Part shown: positions 32,451 to 42,525 of the stretch, piece by piece | Position numbering within the stretch: the stretch's first letter is position 1 | Layout: every line of letters starts with the position of its first letter | Assembly (NCBI RefSeq): GCF_016056375.1 | Contig: NZ_JAEDAE010000006.1 | Coordinates: forward strand, 1 to 64,000 | Origin: Hymenobacter negativus | GTDB lineage: Bacteria; Bacteroidota; Bacteroidia; Cytophagales; Hymenobacteraceae | Length of the DNA stretch: 64,000 nt | Reading direction: 5' to 3' | Program-made: the position numbers and the translations under genes | Notes under the pieces: model-generated | Seen by the model: only the letters and a program-made list of their open reading frames with translations | Told to the model about the DNA's origin: nothing | Database searches by the model: none

Positions 32451-35400
32451 GCTGTCGCCGAAGGGGTCATCCTCTTTTTTCTTTTTTGCCTTCTCTTCTT
32501 CCTTCTTCCTTTTTTCCTCTTCCTTTTTCGCCTTTTCTTCCTCCTTTTTTAGCTTTTCAGCTTCCTTGGCCTGGCGGTCGGCTTCTTTCTTAGCGTCGGC
32601 CGGGCTGGGGGTAGCATCGGCGGCCGGCGGGGTGGCCGCTGGGGTGGTGGCCGGAGTAGTAGCTCCAGCGGCAGCCGGCGTGGTGGCAGCCGGTGGCGTA
32701 GTAGCAGCCGGAGCCGGGTCATCGACCGCCTTTTCCTTCGTCTTCACCTTCTCCTTCACCACGGGCGGGGCGGGCTCGTCCAGCACACCGTCGCCGAAGG
32801 GGTCGTTGTCCTTAGCTTTCTTCTTCTTTTTGGAAGAAGTTTCCGGCGCGGCTTCGGCGGGGGCACTGCCGGGGTTGGCGCTGGCATCGGCGTCGCCGAA
32901 AGCGTCGTCGCCCTTGCCCTTTTTCTTCTTTTTCTTGTCGTCGACGGTGTCAAACTTCTCGGCTGGCGGCGGGGCCGATGGGCGGGCGGCCAGCTTCCCG
33001 CTCTTGCCCAGGAAATCCTTCTGGAAATGCGAGCGGAAGGCGTCCACGTCGGAGTAATCGCCCAGGAAGGCACCGTAGCTGGTGGCAGTCTGGTAGTCGC
33101 CTTTGGCCTTGCCGCCCACTTCGGCGTCGAAGGTTTCGTTCTGTGACTTGGCCAGCAGTAGGTTGTTGGCATACTTGAGGTAGTACCAGCTCTGGGGCTC
33201 GGGTTCGAGGTAAATCTCGACGAGGTCGGTGCCGTTTTCGCGGCGAATTTCAATCAGGCCGTCAATCATCGCATTCAGCGGCTGCTTGCCCACGCCGGCA
33301 ATGCCAATCTGGCCCACCGAGTACCAAGCGCGCTTCTTCTCATTCCAGCGCAGGTTCACCTTGCTCAGCAGCAGGGTATGCATGAACTTGGGCGAAAGCT
33401 TCATGAGCGGGTCGGCGGTGCCTTTGCGCATGGTGTAGGCCTCCACGCCTTTGTCGCCGATGAACTGGCCTATTTTGTAGAGCTCGTTGGTGGAGCCGTC
33501 CTGCGCTTCGGGCGAGTTTTTGGTGATTTTGGCAATTTCCACGCCCATCGCATCAATGGCCTTTTGCGGCATGTTGATGTCGATGCCCAGCAGCGCGTCG
33601 ATGGTGTAGCGGGCGCTATCGGGGTTGGCGGTGCCCACGCCGCTGCCCATCATCTTGTAGTCCTTGCTGGAATTGATGAAGGACATCGGCCCGCGGAAGC
33701 TGATGGTGTTGGTGGAATCGGCATAGGTGAGGGCCGCGCCTTCGTAGGCATTCACGTCGGTGGGGTCGTTGCGCGAGATGCTGTACTGGCCCTTGCGGTC
33801 GTCGTAACGCAGCTTGCCATCTACTTTGAAGATGGGCACGTCGGTGGTGTTGGGCAGGGTGGCCGCGTAGAGCGGGTACACCTTGTTGGTCTGGTCCGAC
33901 ATGAACAGGCCGGTCACGAGCGGGGTGCCGTCCTCGGCCTTGATGTCTTTCAGGTTCAGGCTGAAATTCTTGGGGTCGATGGAGTCCTTCACGGCAATCC
34001 ACTCGGCCAGCGCGCGGTTTTTGCCGAACTGTAGCTGCACCTGGCCATCGAACACAAAGCCGCGGCGCTGCGAGTTTAACTGCACCGCGCCCCGGTAGCC
34101 AATGCGCGGCGTGAGCTTGAATTTGGCATTGGCGTCCACGTTGGCGCTGGCAATGGTAGCCGGGCCGGCAGCCACGTCGGCGTTGTCGTCAGCCTTTTTG
34201 CGGCCCAGCAGGCCCTTGCCACCTTTGCCGGTGCCAGCCAGCACGGCGTTGGGGTCAGGCTCGAAGTTGGTGAAGCGCAGGGCCACCGAGTCGCGGGCGG
34301 TTTTGAAGCTGTAGAGCGCGTTGCCGGTGAAGGCCACTTTCGACAATACTTCGATGCTGCCCTTGTAAAGTTTGTGGAACTTAGCCAACGAATCGAGCTC
34401 GATGCCGGCGTTCTTGAAGCGCTGCAAACGGCCGTTGGCCAGAATATTCACCTTGCCCGAATCGGGAATCACCCAGGCATCGGCGGCGGCGATGTGAGGT
34501 ACGCCGCCCACCTTCATCTGATACTTGGCCAGGTCATACACGCCCGATGAGGCCTTAAACTTCAGGCCCTGCTGGTCGGGGTTGGTGGAGTAGAAATACG
34601 ACTTGGTAGAGTCGGCCCCGGGGGCCACGCGCAGCTGCACCTGCTTCTTCTTGAAATCCCAGCGCCCGCCGCTAAGCGTGGTTTTGAACTTCGAGTAGGG
34701 CAAATCGATGCTGGCCTTGCTGCCTTCTTCCCGCTTAAAATCGGCAAAGCCGCGCTTCAAATCGTAGTCAAACGCCACGTCGTTAGCCGTAAGCGCGGGC
34801 TTGTTGGCCTCGGCCGATTTGATGCTAAGGGCAGCCTTTTTGCCCGAGTAGCTGTCCGATTTAAAGGTGAATTCCGGCGACTTGATGAAGGACTGCGGGC
34901 CATCGAGACGGCCGTTGCCGCCGGCATTGTGCGGCGTGAGCAGGGCCGTGCCTTTGAAACTGTAGCCGCCGGCCGTGGTAGGCGTTTTGCTCTTGGGGTC
35001 GGCCGTGGCCGAGTACAGCCGAATGGCCTCGCCCGAGCGCGGCGTGGTGAGGTACATCGAGTCCTGACGCACGTTCCAGTTCATGAGGTAGCCGGTGGGC
35101 AGGTTCATCTTGGGGATATCAACGCCCTCGGCCTTCTTTGCCGCGATGGCCCCGGTCTTGCCCACGGTCACCACCGAGTCGCGGTAAAACACGAACTGGT
35201 CAGAAGTAAACGTGCCGGTCTGATACGTAATAGTGCCGTTGGCCTGCAGGCCCTTACCGTCCATCTTCACCTTGTTGAACAAGCGGCCCCGGCCCTTATA
35301 GAGCGGGAAACCGTCTTTCGGCACGTCGTACACGAAGCCCAGCGAGCCGTCTTCCTGCATCGTGAGCTTGGTTTTGATGTCGGGGATGATGCCGCCGCTG

Positions 35401-38045
35401 CGGAAGGTGCCATCGAACCCAGCCGACGACTTGCCGATGCCATTCAGCGAATCGAGCTTGAACGGCGGAATATCGAACACCATCGTCGAGTCGTAGGCCC
35501 CGCCCAGCACGTCCTGCTTGCCGAAATACACGTTGGCCCCGCTCTTAGAGTCGAAGGACGGGTACTGGCCCTTCTTTTTGCGGCCCGATTTGTTCTTGGG
35601 GTCGTTCAGGTAGAGACGGCCGGTTGAAAATTTGCCCTTGTTGGTGAGAGCGAAGTCGGCGTGTTTGCCGGTGGGCTTGCCCTTGGCATTTTTGGCCTCG
35701 CTGCGAATAACGATGGAGTCAATTTTGGCCATGTCGACGTAAAACCCGTCGTAGTCAAACTTGAAATCGCGCCCCTTGAAGCGCATGGCCGATGCCACCA
35801 CCGCGCCGCCGAAATTGATGTTCCGGTTTTTGCCGATGCGGATAATGGCGCTGTCCGGCTTCACGTACACTGTGGCCGAGTCGTCGGAGAAATTGAAGCG
35901 GTCCACGCCGCGCACCAGCAGCTCGTTGGTGTTCAGGTTGAGCGTGGCATTCCGGCCCGTGCCCGAGAGCGACTTGATGGCGATGTGGTCGTAGTCCTTT
36001 TTGTCGCGGGCCGAGGCCACGTAGTGCGAGCCTTTGGGCAGGATGGTCACGTCGCCGGTCTGGGAGTTCCAGGCCACGTAGCCGTCGCGGGCCAGGCCGG
36101 CCATGTCGGAGCGCATGTTGGGCACCGAGGTTTTCAGGTTGTCGGCCAGCTCACTCACGTTGATGGTTTTCACATCGCCGTGGGCCTGGCTGTAGCCCAC
36201 TAGCATCTGGAGCGGGTGCAGCCGGTTGATGCTCTTGAGCTGCTGGTAGCGGTTGTTCGTGAAAAACTCCTTGCTCTCAAAGTCAGCCGAGCTCTGGTTT
36301 TTCGACGACAGCACCGCGAAGTCGATGGTAGGCTGGCGCAGGTTCCAGGTCAGCGCCTCCGTGCGGATGTCCATCTGATGATAAGAGTCGCTGTAGGGCG
36401 TGTTCTTATACAGCCCTTCCTCGCGCGAAAGCTTCAGCTGCTGCTTGCCTTTGAGGTATTTGAGCTGCGCGCCGGGGTGTGTCAGCGAATCTTTGGCCCC
36501 TTCGTAAATGGTGACGGCGGCCCGACTGGCCGTAATCACGGAGTCGCCGAGCACGTAGGCCCGCGAGGCGGCCTTGAACTTGGGCTTGCCGTCGAGGCTC
36601 ACCGTAAGGTTGGCCAGTGAGCCATCCAGGGCCGCGCTCAGAATTTTGCCGCCGGCCATCGAAAGGCCGCCCCGGTACTGGATGTTGTCGCCCAGGTTTT
36701 TGATGCGGGCGTCGTTGGTGAGCGAAATGAAGCGCGGGTAGCCGGTGTCGGGCGCGCCGGGCTTACGCCGCACGCTCTTGTAGCTGAGGGCGCCTTTCAC
36801 GGGCGCTTCCAGTACGGCCGGGTAGGTCAGAGTCACGGGTTGGGCCGTGAACTCGGGCTTGGTCATGTCGAAGTCGAATCCCGCCAGCTCGGCCGTCACC
36901 AGGTTGGTTTTGATGGACCACACAAACTGCCCACCCGTGGCAATGAAGCGGTTGGAATTAGGCACGGCCGTGCCGCTCACCTTCTTGATAAACACCGAGT
37001 CGCCGCCGGTGGCCATAAACAGGTCGGCATCCTTCACCACAATTACCGCGCCCCGGGCGGGCGGCGGCGCATACGCATCGTACACCGCCGAGGGCGTAAA
37101 CGACGGAGCTGGCGCGTCAAAATCAGAGGAAGCCGGCGTGGTGGCAGTGGCAGCAGGTTTGGCGGCCGTGGCCGGGGTGGCCTTGGTAGCGGGCTTGGCG
37201 GCAGCCGTGGCTTTCTTGGCGGGCGCTTTTTTCACGGGCGCACCCCAGCCGTCGTCATCGCCCCAGCCGCCACCCGAGGGCGACGACCACATATCGGCCG
37301 TGTCCCAGCCACTGCTGCTGGCCTTTTTCTTGGGCGCGGGCTTGGCGGCGGCTTTCGCGGCAGGCTTGGCGGCGGTAGGCTTTTTGGCGGCGGGCTTGGG
37401 CGCGGCGGGCAGTGACTCTTCCTTCGGAGCGGGCGTGGGCGCGCCAAATTCGAGGTTCGATTCGGGCGCCGCGATGGGCGAGTAAGCAAACGAAACGGTG
37501 CCGGCCACGGCACGCAGCGTGTTGTAGCCCGAGCGGTAGAGGTAGCCGCCGTTGAAGAAGCGGTTGGTGCTAACGAGGAATTTTTCGGTTTCCTGCGGGG
37601 CTTCCTTGTCCAGGGTCTGGTTCAGTACGTCAAGGTACTGGTCCATCTGCTGGTCGTTGAGCTTGGCCAGGTTTTTCCCGTTCACGATGCTGGCAAACAG
37701 CATTTCGAAGTGGGGCCGGGGTTTGAACTTCTTGGCCAGCATGGTTTGCGACAGCGCCACGATGCGCGACTGCTGCGAACTGGTAAGGCTGTTGGAGGCC
37801 CACAGCTCCTTGAGGCGGGCGGCCGTCACGCGGGCCACGGCATTGTTGGTACTGGCCATCATGCCCTGCACGTCGTTGATGTACTGCGCGGGGTCGGTCG
37901 AGAGCTTGCCTACCTGGTAGCGCGGCGGGGTGGCCGCCGGGGCCGTGCCGGCGGGTACGGCGGGTTTGGTTTGCGCCAGTGCAGGTGCGGCAAAACCAAG
38001 CCACAGCCCCATCCACGCAGTTAAAACACCAATTACTTGCTTCAT
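32448..38045 (-). CDS. Very large secreted protein of unknown function (1865 residues)
   Basis: Starts at the ATG of MKQVIGVLTAWMGLWLGFAA, a signal peptide cleaved near ALAQ. Residues about 30-230 are helical; about 240-360 is an Ala/Pro/Lys-rich linker with a Trp/Gly/Asp patch (SSSGWDTADMWSSPSGG). Residues about 370-1640 are repetitive beta-strand sequence with many S/T/D/K residues (for example IKNLGDNIQYRGGLSMAGGK, DSIVIRSEAKNAKG, DGSLGFVYDVPKDGF), suggestive of a long beta-helix or beta-jellyroll array. The C terminus (about 1660-1865) is Lys/Glu/Ala/Pro-rich with three D-(P/A)-FGD motifs, the last at the very end. It may be surface or periplasmic. Probably a Cytophagales-specific family; no function is claimed. 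Its stop lies in a dispersed repeat. Confidence 0.8.
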   Translation of the reverse strand: MKQVIGVLTAWMGLWLGFAAPALAQTKPAVPAGTAPAATPPRYQVGKLSTDPAQYINDVQGMMASTNNAVARVTAARLKELWASNSLTSSQQSRIVALSQTMLAKKFKPRPHFEMLFASIVNGKNLAKLNDQQMDQYLDVLNQTLDKEAPQETEKFLVSTNRFFNGGYLYRSGYNTLRAVAGTVSFAYSPIAAPESNLEFGAPTPAPKEESLPAAPKPAAKKPTAAKPAAKAAAKPAPKKKASSSGWDTADMWSSPSGGGWGDDDGWGAPVKKAPAKKATAAAKPATKATPATAAKPAATATTPASSDFDAPAPSFTPSAVYDAYAPPPARGAVIVVKDADLFMATGGDSVFIKKVSGTAVPNSNRFIATGGQFVWSIKTNLVTAELAGFDFDMTKPEFTAQPVTLTYPAVLEAPVKGALSYKSVRRKPGAPDTGYPRFISLTNDARIKNLGDNIQYRGGLSMAGGKILSAALDGSLANLTVSLDGKPKFKAASRAYVLGDSVITASRAAVTIYEGAKDSLTHPGAQLKYLKGKQQLKLSREEGLYKNTPYSDSYHQMDIRTEALTWNLRQPTIDFAVLSSKNQSSADFESKEFFTNNRYQQLKSINRLHPLQMLVGYSQAHGDVKTINVSELADNLKTSVPNMRSDMAGLARDGYVAWNSQTGDVTILPKGSHYVASARDKKDYDHIAIKSLSGTGRNATLNLNTNELLVRGVDRFNFSDDSATVYVKPDSAIIRIGKNRNINFGGAVVASAMRFKGRDFKFDYDGFYVDMAKIDSIVIRSEAKNAKGKPTGKHADFALTNKGKFSTGRLYLNDPKNKSGRKKKGQYPSFDSKSGANVYFGKQDVLGGAYDSTMVFDIPPFKLDSLNGIGKSSAGFDGTFRSGGIIPDIKTKLTMQEDGSLGFVYDVPKDGFPLYKGRGRLFNKVKMDGKGLQANGTITYQTGTFTSDQFVFYRDSVVTVGKTGAIAAKKAEGVDIPKMNLPTGYLMNWNVRQDSMYLTTPRSGEAIRLYSATADPKSKTPTTAGGYSFKGTALLTPHNAGGNGRLDGPQSFIKSPEFTFKSDSYSGKKAALSIKSAEANKPALTANDVAFDYDLKRGFADFKREEGSKASIDLPYSKFKTTLSGGRWDFKKKQVQLRVAPGADSTKSYFYSTNPDQQGLKFKASSGVYDLAKYQMKVGGVPHIAAADAWVIPDSGKVNILANGRLQRFKNAGIELDSLAKFHKLYKGSIEVLSKVAFTGNALYSFKTARDSVALRFTNFEPDPNAVLAGTGKGGKGLLGRKKADDNADVAAGPATIASANVDANAKFKLTPRIGYRGAVQLNSQRRGFVFDGQVQLQFGKNRALAEWIAVKDSIDPKNFSLNLKDIKAEDGTPLVTGLFMSDQTNKVYPLYAATLPNTTDVPIFKVDGKLRYDDRKGQYSISRNDPTDVNAYEGAALTYADSTNTISFRGPMSFINSSKDYKMMGSGVGTANPDSARYTIDALLGIDINMPQKAIDAMGVEIAKITKNSPEAQDGSTNELYKIGQFIGDKGVEAYTMRKGTADPLMKLSPKFMHTLLLSKVNLRWNEKKRAWYSVGQIGIAGVGKQPLNAMIDGLIEIRRENGTDLVEIYLEPEPQSWYYLKYANNLLLAKSQNETFDAEVGGKAKGDYQTATSYGAFLGDYSDVDAFRSHFQKDFLGKSGKLAARPSAPPPAEKFDTVDDKKKKKKGKGDDAFGDADASANPGSAPAEAAPETSSKKKKKAKDNDPFGDGVLDEPAPPVVKEKVKTKEKAVDDPAPAATTPPAATTPAAAGATTPATTPAATPPAADATPSPADAKKEADRQAKEAEKLKKEEEKAKKEEEKRKKEEEKAKKKKEDDPFGDS

Positions 38046-38379
38046 AAAGTCTGTTAATTCGAGAACAATGACCCGCTGGGACAGCTCTAGGCTGCGGCGC
38101 GTCGGGCGGTGCCGCCCTACGTCGCTCAGGCCCATCCTGCGGCGGCTCGCCCAGCCACACACGCAATCCAACGAGTGGTTTTTTCAACGCAAACGCCTGG
38201 CCCGAAGGATAGTGCCCGGCGCGGCACATAAAAACCCGGTACAAGTTAGGCACAATCAAAAAAGCAATCCGCCAACGGCTGGGCCTAAAGGGCTTTGCCT
38301 TTCGATTATCCCGTTTTTTCTCAGCAGTGTCCCTTTCCTTTTCTGCGGTCACCAGAGTAGCCGGCTTTACATTTGACGT
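38046..38379. promoter_or_regulatory. Divergent intergenic region
   Basis: 334 bases between the large secreted protein and the Gfo/Idh gene. It contains small GC-rich inverted repeats (GGGCGG-tgcc-GCCC near 38104 and GTGCC...GGCAC near 38212) and the plus-strand -7 element listed separately. Frames reading through it have no coding character. Confidence 0.5.
38368..38375 (+). promoter_or_regulatory. -7 element directly before the Gfo/Idh gene
   Basis: TACATTTG matches TAnnTTTG exactly and ends four bases before the ATG at 38380, so the message would be leaderless or nearly so. The -33 position has TTCTG rather than TTTG. Confidence 0.5.
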
Positions 38380-39411
38380 ATGACTTCCCCCTCCCCTATT
38401 CGCACCGCTTTGCTGGCCTACGGCATGTCGGGCAAGCTGTTCCAGGCCCCGTTTCTGGCCGCGCACCCCGGCTTCGAGCTCTACGGCGTGGCCGAGCGCA
38501 CCGAGCAGCGCATGCGCCACGACTACCCCACCATCCGCAGCTACCCCAGCGTGGCCGAGGTGCTGGCCGACCCCAGCATTGAGCTGGTGGTGGCGAACAC
38601 GCCCAGCAACACTCACTTCGACCTGGCCAGCCAGGCCCTGCGCGCCGGCAAGCACGTGCTGCTGGAGAAGCCCGTAGCCACGTCCGTCGCCCAGCTGCAG
38701 GAGCTGCTGGTGCTGGCGCGGCAGCAGGGCCGCCACCTGCTGGCCTACCAGAACCGGCGTTGGGACAGCGACTTTCAGGCCGTGCGCCGGGTGGTGGAAA
38801 GCGGCCAGCTGGGCCTGCTCTTTGAAGTGCATATTCGCTACGACCGGTACAAGCCAACCCTGAACCCCAAGAAATTCAAGGAGGAACCCGGCCCTGGCGC
38901 GGGCCTGCTCTACGACCTCGGCCCGCACATCATCGACCAGGCCATAAGCCTGTTTGGCAAGCCCTTCAGCGCCCACAAAACCGTAGGCAGCTACCGCCCC
39001 AACACCCAGGTCGACGACTTTTTCTCGCTGCACCTGCGCTACCCCGCCGGCCTAAATGTGTGGGTAAGCTCGGGCCTGCTCATTGCCGACCCTGTGCCTG
39101 CCTACGTGCTGCACGGCACCCAGGGCAGCTACCAAAAAGGGCGCACCGACGGACAGGAAGCCCAATTATTGCAAGGCCTCTCGCCGCTGGCCCCCGAATA
39201 CGGCCACGAAAAGCCCGGCCAGGAAGGCCGCCTGACCCTGGCCGCGCCCGACGGCACCCTCAGCACCACACCCGACCCCGCCGCGCCCGGCGACTACATG
39301 GGCTTGTTTGAGTCCGTGTTCCAGGCAATTCGAAATGATGTTCCCTACCCTATCCGTGCCGAACAGCTGCTGTGGCAGAATGAGCTACTGGAGCAGCCCG
39401 CAACGCTGTAG
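38380..39411 (+). CDS. Gfo/Idh/MocA family oxidoreductase
   Basis: 343 residues. N-terminal Rossmann domain (TALLAYGMSGKLFQAPFLA instead of the usual GxGxxG), the NAD-ribose segment NTPSNTHFDLASQALRAGKH and the catalytic-loop motif LLEKPVA, then the C-terminal domain with AGLLYDLGPHIIDQA containing the likely catalytic Asp/His. These cytosolic enzymes oxidise or reduce sugars or inositols with NAD(P). The substrate is unknown. The TAG stop is formed by the first bases of a palindromic repeat. Confidence 0.9.
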   Translation: MTSPSPIRTALLAYGMSGKLFQAPFLAAHPGFELYGVAERTEQRMRHDYPTIRSYPSVAEVLADPSIELVVANTPSNTHFDLASQALRAGKHVLLEKPVATSVAQLQELLVLARQQGRHLLAYQNRRWDSDFQAVRRVVESGQLGLLFEVHIRYDRYKPTLNPKKFKEEPGPGAGLLYDLGPHIIDQAISLFGKPFSAHKTVGSYRPNTQVDDFFSLHLRYPAGLNVWVSSGLLIADPVPAYVLHGTQGSYQKGRTDGQEAQLLQGLSPLAPEYGHEKPGQEGRLTLAAPDGTLSTTPDPAAPGDYMGLFESVFQAIRNDVPYPIRAEQLLWQNELLEQPATL

Positions 39412-39495
39412 AGACGCGACACTTCGCGTCTCGGCGTCCGCATCGTTTATCACGATTGCCGCTCAACGATGAGACGCGAAGTGTCGCGTCTCTAC
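39408..39495. repeat. GAGACGC nested palindrome, copy 2, supplies two stop codons
   Basis: Left arm TAGAGACGCGACACTTCGCG and right arm CGCGAAGTGTCGCGTCTCTA are exact reverse complements around a loop of about 45 bases; within each arm GAGACGC pairs with GCGTCTC. The TAG at 39409-39411 ends the plus-strand Gfo/Idh gene and the TAG read on the minus strand at 39494-39492 ends the esterase gene. Confidence 0.92.
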
Positions 39496-41507
39496 GGGGT
39501 CTTTCCTACCACCAGCCTATCGCCCAGCACCCGCTGCAAATCCGGCAAGTCGTAATGGCGTAGCACGCCCGGCAGCACTTCCGAATACACGTTTTTACCG
39601 GCCGGTTGCGTCAGTAGCTCCTGGTAGGAAGGCGGCATTTTATCCACCTTCAGGCGCGTGATGTCGGGCCCGAGCAGGGACACCTGCAGGGCCGGCACCA
39701 CGGCTCGGCCGCTGGCGCGCAGCTCTACGGGTGTGCCGGCCAGCGGGTCGGCATTGCGCACGAATACCTGCAGGATGTCAATATCAGCGGCGCGCTGGAG
39801 GGGCAGCGGGCGGCCTTCGTGCAGGGCCAGCAGGGCGTTGCGGTACTCGCGGTTGTAGTATTTGGGGTCGATGGCGGCGCTGGGGTCGGCGGTTTCGCCC
39901 AGCCCGCGCAGGTCGGCCAGCACCACGGCCGTGCCTTGGCGAAGGTAGGCCTGCACTTGCGCCGCGCTGCTGTCGAGCACGGCCGCCTTGCCTCCATCGG
40001 CCAGCCAGATGAGGACTTTGGTGGGCCGCGCCAGGCCGGAGGGCAGGGCCAGCAGTAGCGGCAGCGGTGGCTCGCCCGGCCGGCGTAATACGAACTTTTG
40101 CAGGGTCAGGCCGGCCCGCCGCAGGGTGTCCAGCGGTCGGATTTCAACCCGAGCGGGCTGGCCGTCGCTGGTTATTGCCGAAGTATAACCCCGTTGCTGC
40201 TGCCGCACCGCCGCCACAATTTCGGCGGCGGTGGCTGGGCGGCGGGTGGCCAGTTTCTGAGCCTCGGCCAGATGCTGAGCAGCTAGCGCCACTTCATCCC
40301 GAAAGGCTGTATTGACCTGCCCGGTGGCTGTGCACTGCAGCTCTTTGGTGGTTGAAACCGGCAGATTCCCCTCCCGCACCGGCGCGGCATCGCCATAAAA
40401 CCAGCGCCGGAACCACGCCACGGCTACTTCTCGCTTGGGCTGCGAAATGCCGTGGCCGTCGTCGTAGGTGAATAAATCGAGTTGCTCTGGCTTGCCGAGG
40501 GCGCGATAAATACGGCGGGTTTCGGTCGTGGCAGCTTCGATTTGGGTGTAGTCCACGAAATCGTAGCGGCCAGCCAGCACCAGCAGCGGCTTGGGAGCGA
40601 ACATGATGGGCCAGTCGGCGATGTCGAGGCGGGCGCGGCCAGCGCCGGGCAGCTGCACGCAGCCGTCAGCGGGGCCGGTCAGTTCCAGGTTTTTTTCGCC
40701 GCTGGCCACGTAGCTGCACAGCGCGGCCACCTTCATGCGCGGCTCCAAGGCCATGAAGTAAGCCGTTTGGGTGGCGCCGCCCGAGTTGCCGAGGCAGCCC
40801 AGCCGGGCGGTGTCTATCTCGGGGCGGGTGAGCAGGTAATCGAGGCTGCGGGCGTTGTCCCAGAACTCTTCGCCGGGCGTGGTCTGGCCCAGCAGAGTCG
40901 CGTCGGCGTTTAAAAGCGTGTGCTCGGTGGTGCCACCACGGGTGAGCGCCTTGCCAGCAGCATCGGTGAGCTGCATTCGCTCGCCCTGCGAGATGGGGTC
41001 AATAACGAGCACCACAAACCCGTGTTGCGCTAGCAGAATGGCCGTTTTCTGGTACGAAACCGTGGCTTTCGATTCCTGCTCGTGCCCGCAGAACAGCAGC
41101 ACGCCGGGCTTCTTGCCCTTGCCCGCTGGCACGTACAAATTGGCCGTAACGTGGTGTTTTGGCGTGCTTTCGTAGATGATTTTCTCAATCTGAAAGCCCG
41201 GCCGCTGCAGCTTGCCCGTCACCTGCGCCTGGAGCGGGGTGCGCGACGGCAGCGGCCCTAGCACCCGCCGGAAACGCGCCCGCACGCTGTCGCGGTAGGC
41301 GGTCGCGCCGGCCGCCGATTGCGCGGCCCGGTCCAGCTCGGCCGCGCGGGGCGCGTACTGCGCGTGCAGCTGCTGAAACAGGTAGGTGCTGAGGGTGGTC
41401 TGGGCCTTCCAGTCGAGCACGTTGGGGCCGGGCTGCTGGGCCTGGGCCGAGTGCGCAATTATCAGCCCCAGCCAGACCAGCAGCCCAATTTTTGCCCGCG
41501 TAGCCAT
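39492..41507 (-). CDS. Secreted alpha/beta hydrolase, acetyl-esterase-like
   Basis: 671 residues with signal peptide MATRAKIGLLVWLGLIIAHSAQA. The catalytic module shows GVLLFCGHEQES, the nucleophile elbow GNSGG (within RLGCLGNSGGATQ), the acid region LVLAGRYDFVD and the His in TYDDGHGISQPKREV. This is the pattern of large acetyl xylan esterase-like or uncharacterised carbohydrate esterases. A second domain (about 400-671) contains another strand-loop LPLLLALPSGLARPTKVLIW resembling a hydrolase half without a visible nucleophile. It lies four bases after fbp and next to a pectin locus, so a carbohydrate ester substrate is plausible but unproven. Confidence 0.75.
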   Translation of the reverse strand: MATRAKIGLLVWLGLIIAHSAQAQQPGPNVLDWKAQTTLSTYLFQQLHAQYAPRAAELDRAAQSAAGATAYRDSVRARFRRVLGPLPSRTPLQAQVTGKLQRPGFQIEKIIYESTPKHHVTANLYVPAGKGKKPGVLLFCGHEQESKATVSYQKTAILLAQHGFVVLVIDPISQGERMQLTDAAGKALTRGGTTEHTLLNADATLLGQTTPGEEFWDNARSLDYLLTRPEIDTARLGCLGNSGGATQTAYFMALEPRMKVAALCSYVASGEKNLELTGPADGCVQLPGAGRARLDIADWPIMFAPKPLLVLAGRYDFVDYTQIEAATTETRRIYRALGKPEQLDLFTYDDGHGISQPKREVAVAWFRRWFYGDAAPVREGNLPVSTTKELQCTATGQVNTAFRDEVALAAQHLAEAQKLATRRPATAAEIVAAVRQQQRGYTSAITSDGQPARVEIRPLDTLRRAGLTLQKFVLRRPGEPPLPLLLALPSGLARPTKVLIWLADGGKAAVLDSSAAQVQAYLRQGTAVVLADLRGLGETADPSAAIDPKYYNREYRNALLALHEGRPLPLQRAADIDILQVFVRNADPLAGTPVELRASGRAVVPALQVSLLGPDITRLKVDKMPPSYQELLTQPAGKNVYSEVLPGVLRHYDLPDLQRVLGDRLVVGKTP

Positions 41508-41511
41508 GCTA

Positions 41512-42522
41512 TCAGGAGGCAGCGACGGCCTGCAGCTCTTTCACCAAATCGGCGGAGCCCACAAAGAGAGGCGCGCGCTGGTGCAGGTCGGCAGTGGGCG
41601 GCACGTCGAGGACAACATCGGCCCCGGTAACGGCCATGCCGCCGGCCTGCTCGATGAGAAAGGCCAGCGGGTAGCATTCGTAGAGCAGGCGCAGCTTGCC
41701 GCCGGGCTTGTCTACGGTGGGCGGGTAGAGATAGATGCCGCCCGTGAAGAGGTTGCGGTGGTAGTCGGCCACCAGCGAGCCCACGTAGCGGGCCGTGAGG
41801 CGGCGCTCTTTGCAGGTGGTGAGGTAGGTCCGCACGAACTCGGGGTAGTCGAACCAGTTGCCCTCGTTGCAGCTGAACACCGGCCCGCGCTGCGGAATCT
41901 TGATGTCGGGGTGCGAGAGAAAAAATTCACCCAGCGAGTTTTCGTAGGTGAAGCCCGTCACGCCGTGCCCGGTGGTGTACACGAGCATGGTGCTGGAGCC
42001 GTACAGGATGTAGCCCGCAGCCACCTGTGCCCGGCCGCCCTGCAAAAAGTCCTCCTTGCGGGCCGGCCCGCCGATGCGCGACACCCGGCGGTAAATGCCG
42101 AAAATGGTGCCGATGCTCACGTTCACGTCGATGTTCGAGGAGCCGTCGAGCGGGTCGATGGCCACCACGTATTTGCCGTTGCGATTACCAGTTTCAACGA
42201 TTTCCTCGTTTTCTTCTGAAAGAATAGCGCAGGCCTCGCCGCCGTTGGTGAGGGCGCGGATGAAGCGAATGTTGGCTTCCACGTCGAGCTTCTGCTGGGC
42301 TTCGCCCTGCACGTTTTGCCCGCCCATGGCCCCGGTGATGCGCGAAAGGCCGGCGCGGTTCACCTCACGGTTCACGATTTTACCGGCCAGGGCGATGTCG
42401 CGCAGCAGCTGGCTCAGCTCGCCCGTAGCGTACGGGAACTCGGCCTGCTTGCGCATGATGTAGCGCTCCAGCGTGGTGCCCACAGGCGTGGCGAGGGCGT
42501 TTTCAGTAAGGGTCTGGGACAT
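41512..42522 (-). CDS. fbp: Fructose-1,6-bisphosphatase, class I
   Basis: 336 residues. The enzyme makes fructose 6-phosphate in gluconeogenesis. The metal site [18 protein letters not shown] is intact, as is EENEE upstream and the AMP/allosteric-like N-terminal helix. Cytosolic. The stop is four bases from the ATG of the esterase gene, so the two are co-transcribed. It lies next to the uronate locus, where growth yields only pyruvate and triose phosphate and so requires gluconeogenesis. Confidence 0.95.
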   Translation of the reverse strand: MSQTLTENALATPVGTTLERYIMRKQAEFPYATGELSQLLRDIALAGKIVNREVNRAGLSRITGAMGGQNVQGEAQQKLDVEANIRFIRALTNGGEACAILSEENEEIVETGNRNGKYVVAIDPLDGSSNIDVNVSIGTIFGIYRRVSRIGGPARKEDFLQGGRAQVAAGYILYGSSTMLVYTTGHGVTGFTYENSLGEFFLSHPDIKIPQRGPVFSCNEGNWFDYPEFVRTYLTTCKERRLTARYVGSLVADYHRNLFTGGIYLYPPTVDKPGGKLRLLYECYPLAFLIEQAGGMAVTGADVVLDVPPTADLHQRAPLFVGSADLVKELQAVAAS

Positions 42523-42525
42523 GGG

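Noticed and set aside
37630..39033. Minus-strand 467-codon frame spanning the divergent intergenic region
   Set aside because: It overlaps two well-supported genes in other frames or strand and has no recognisable domain.
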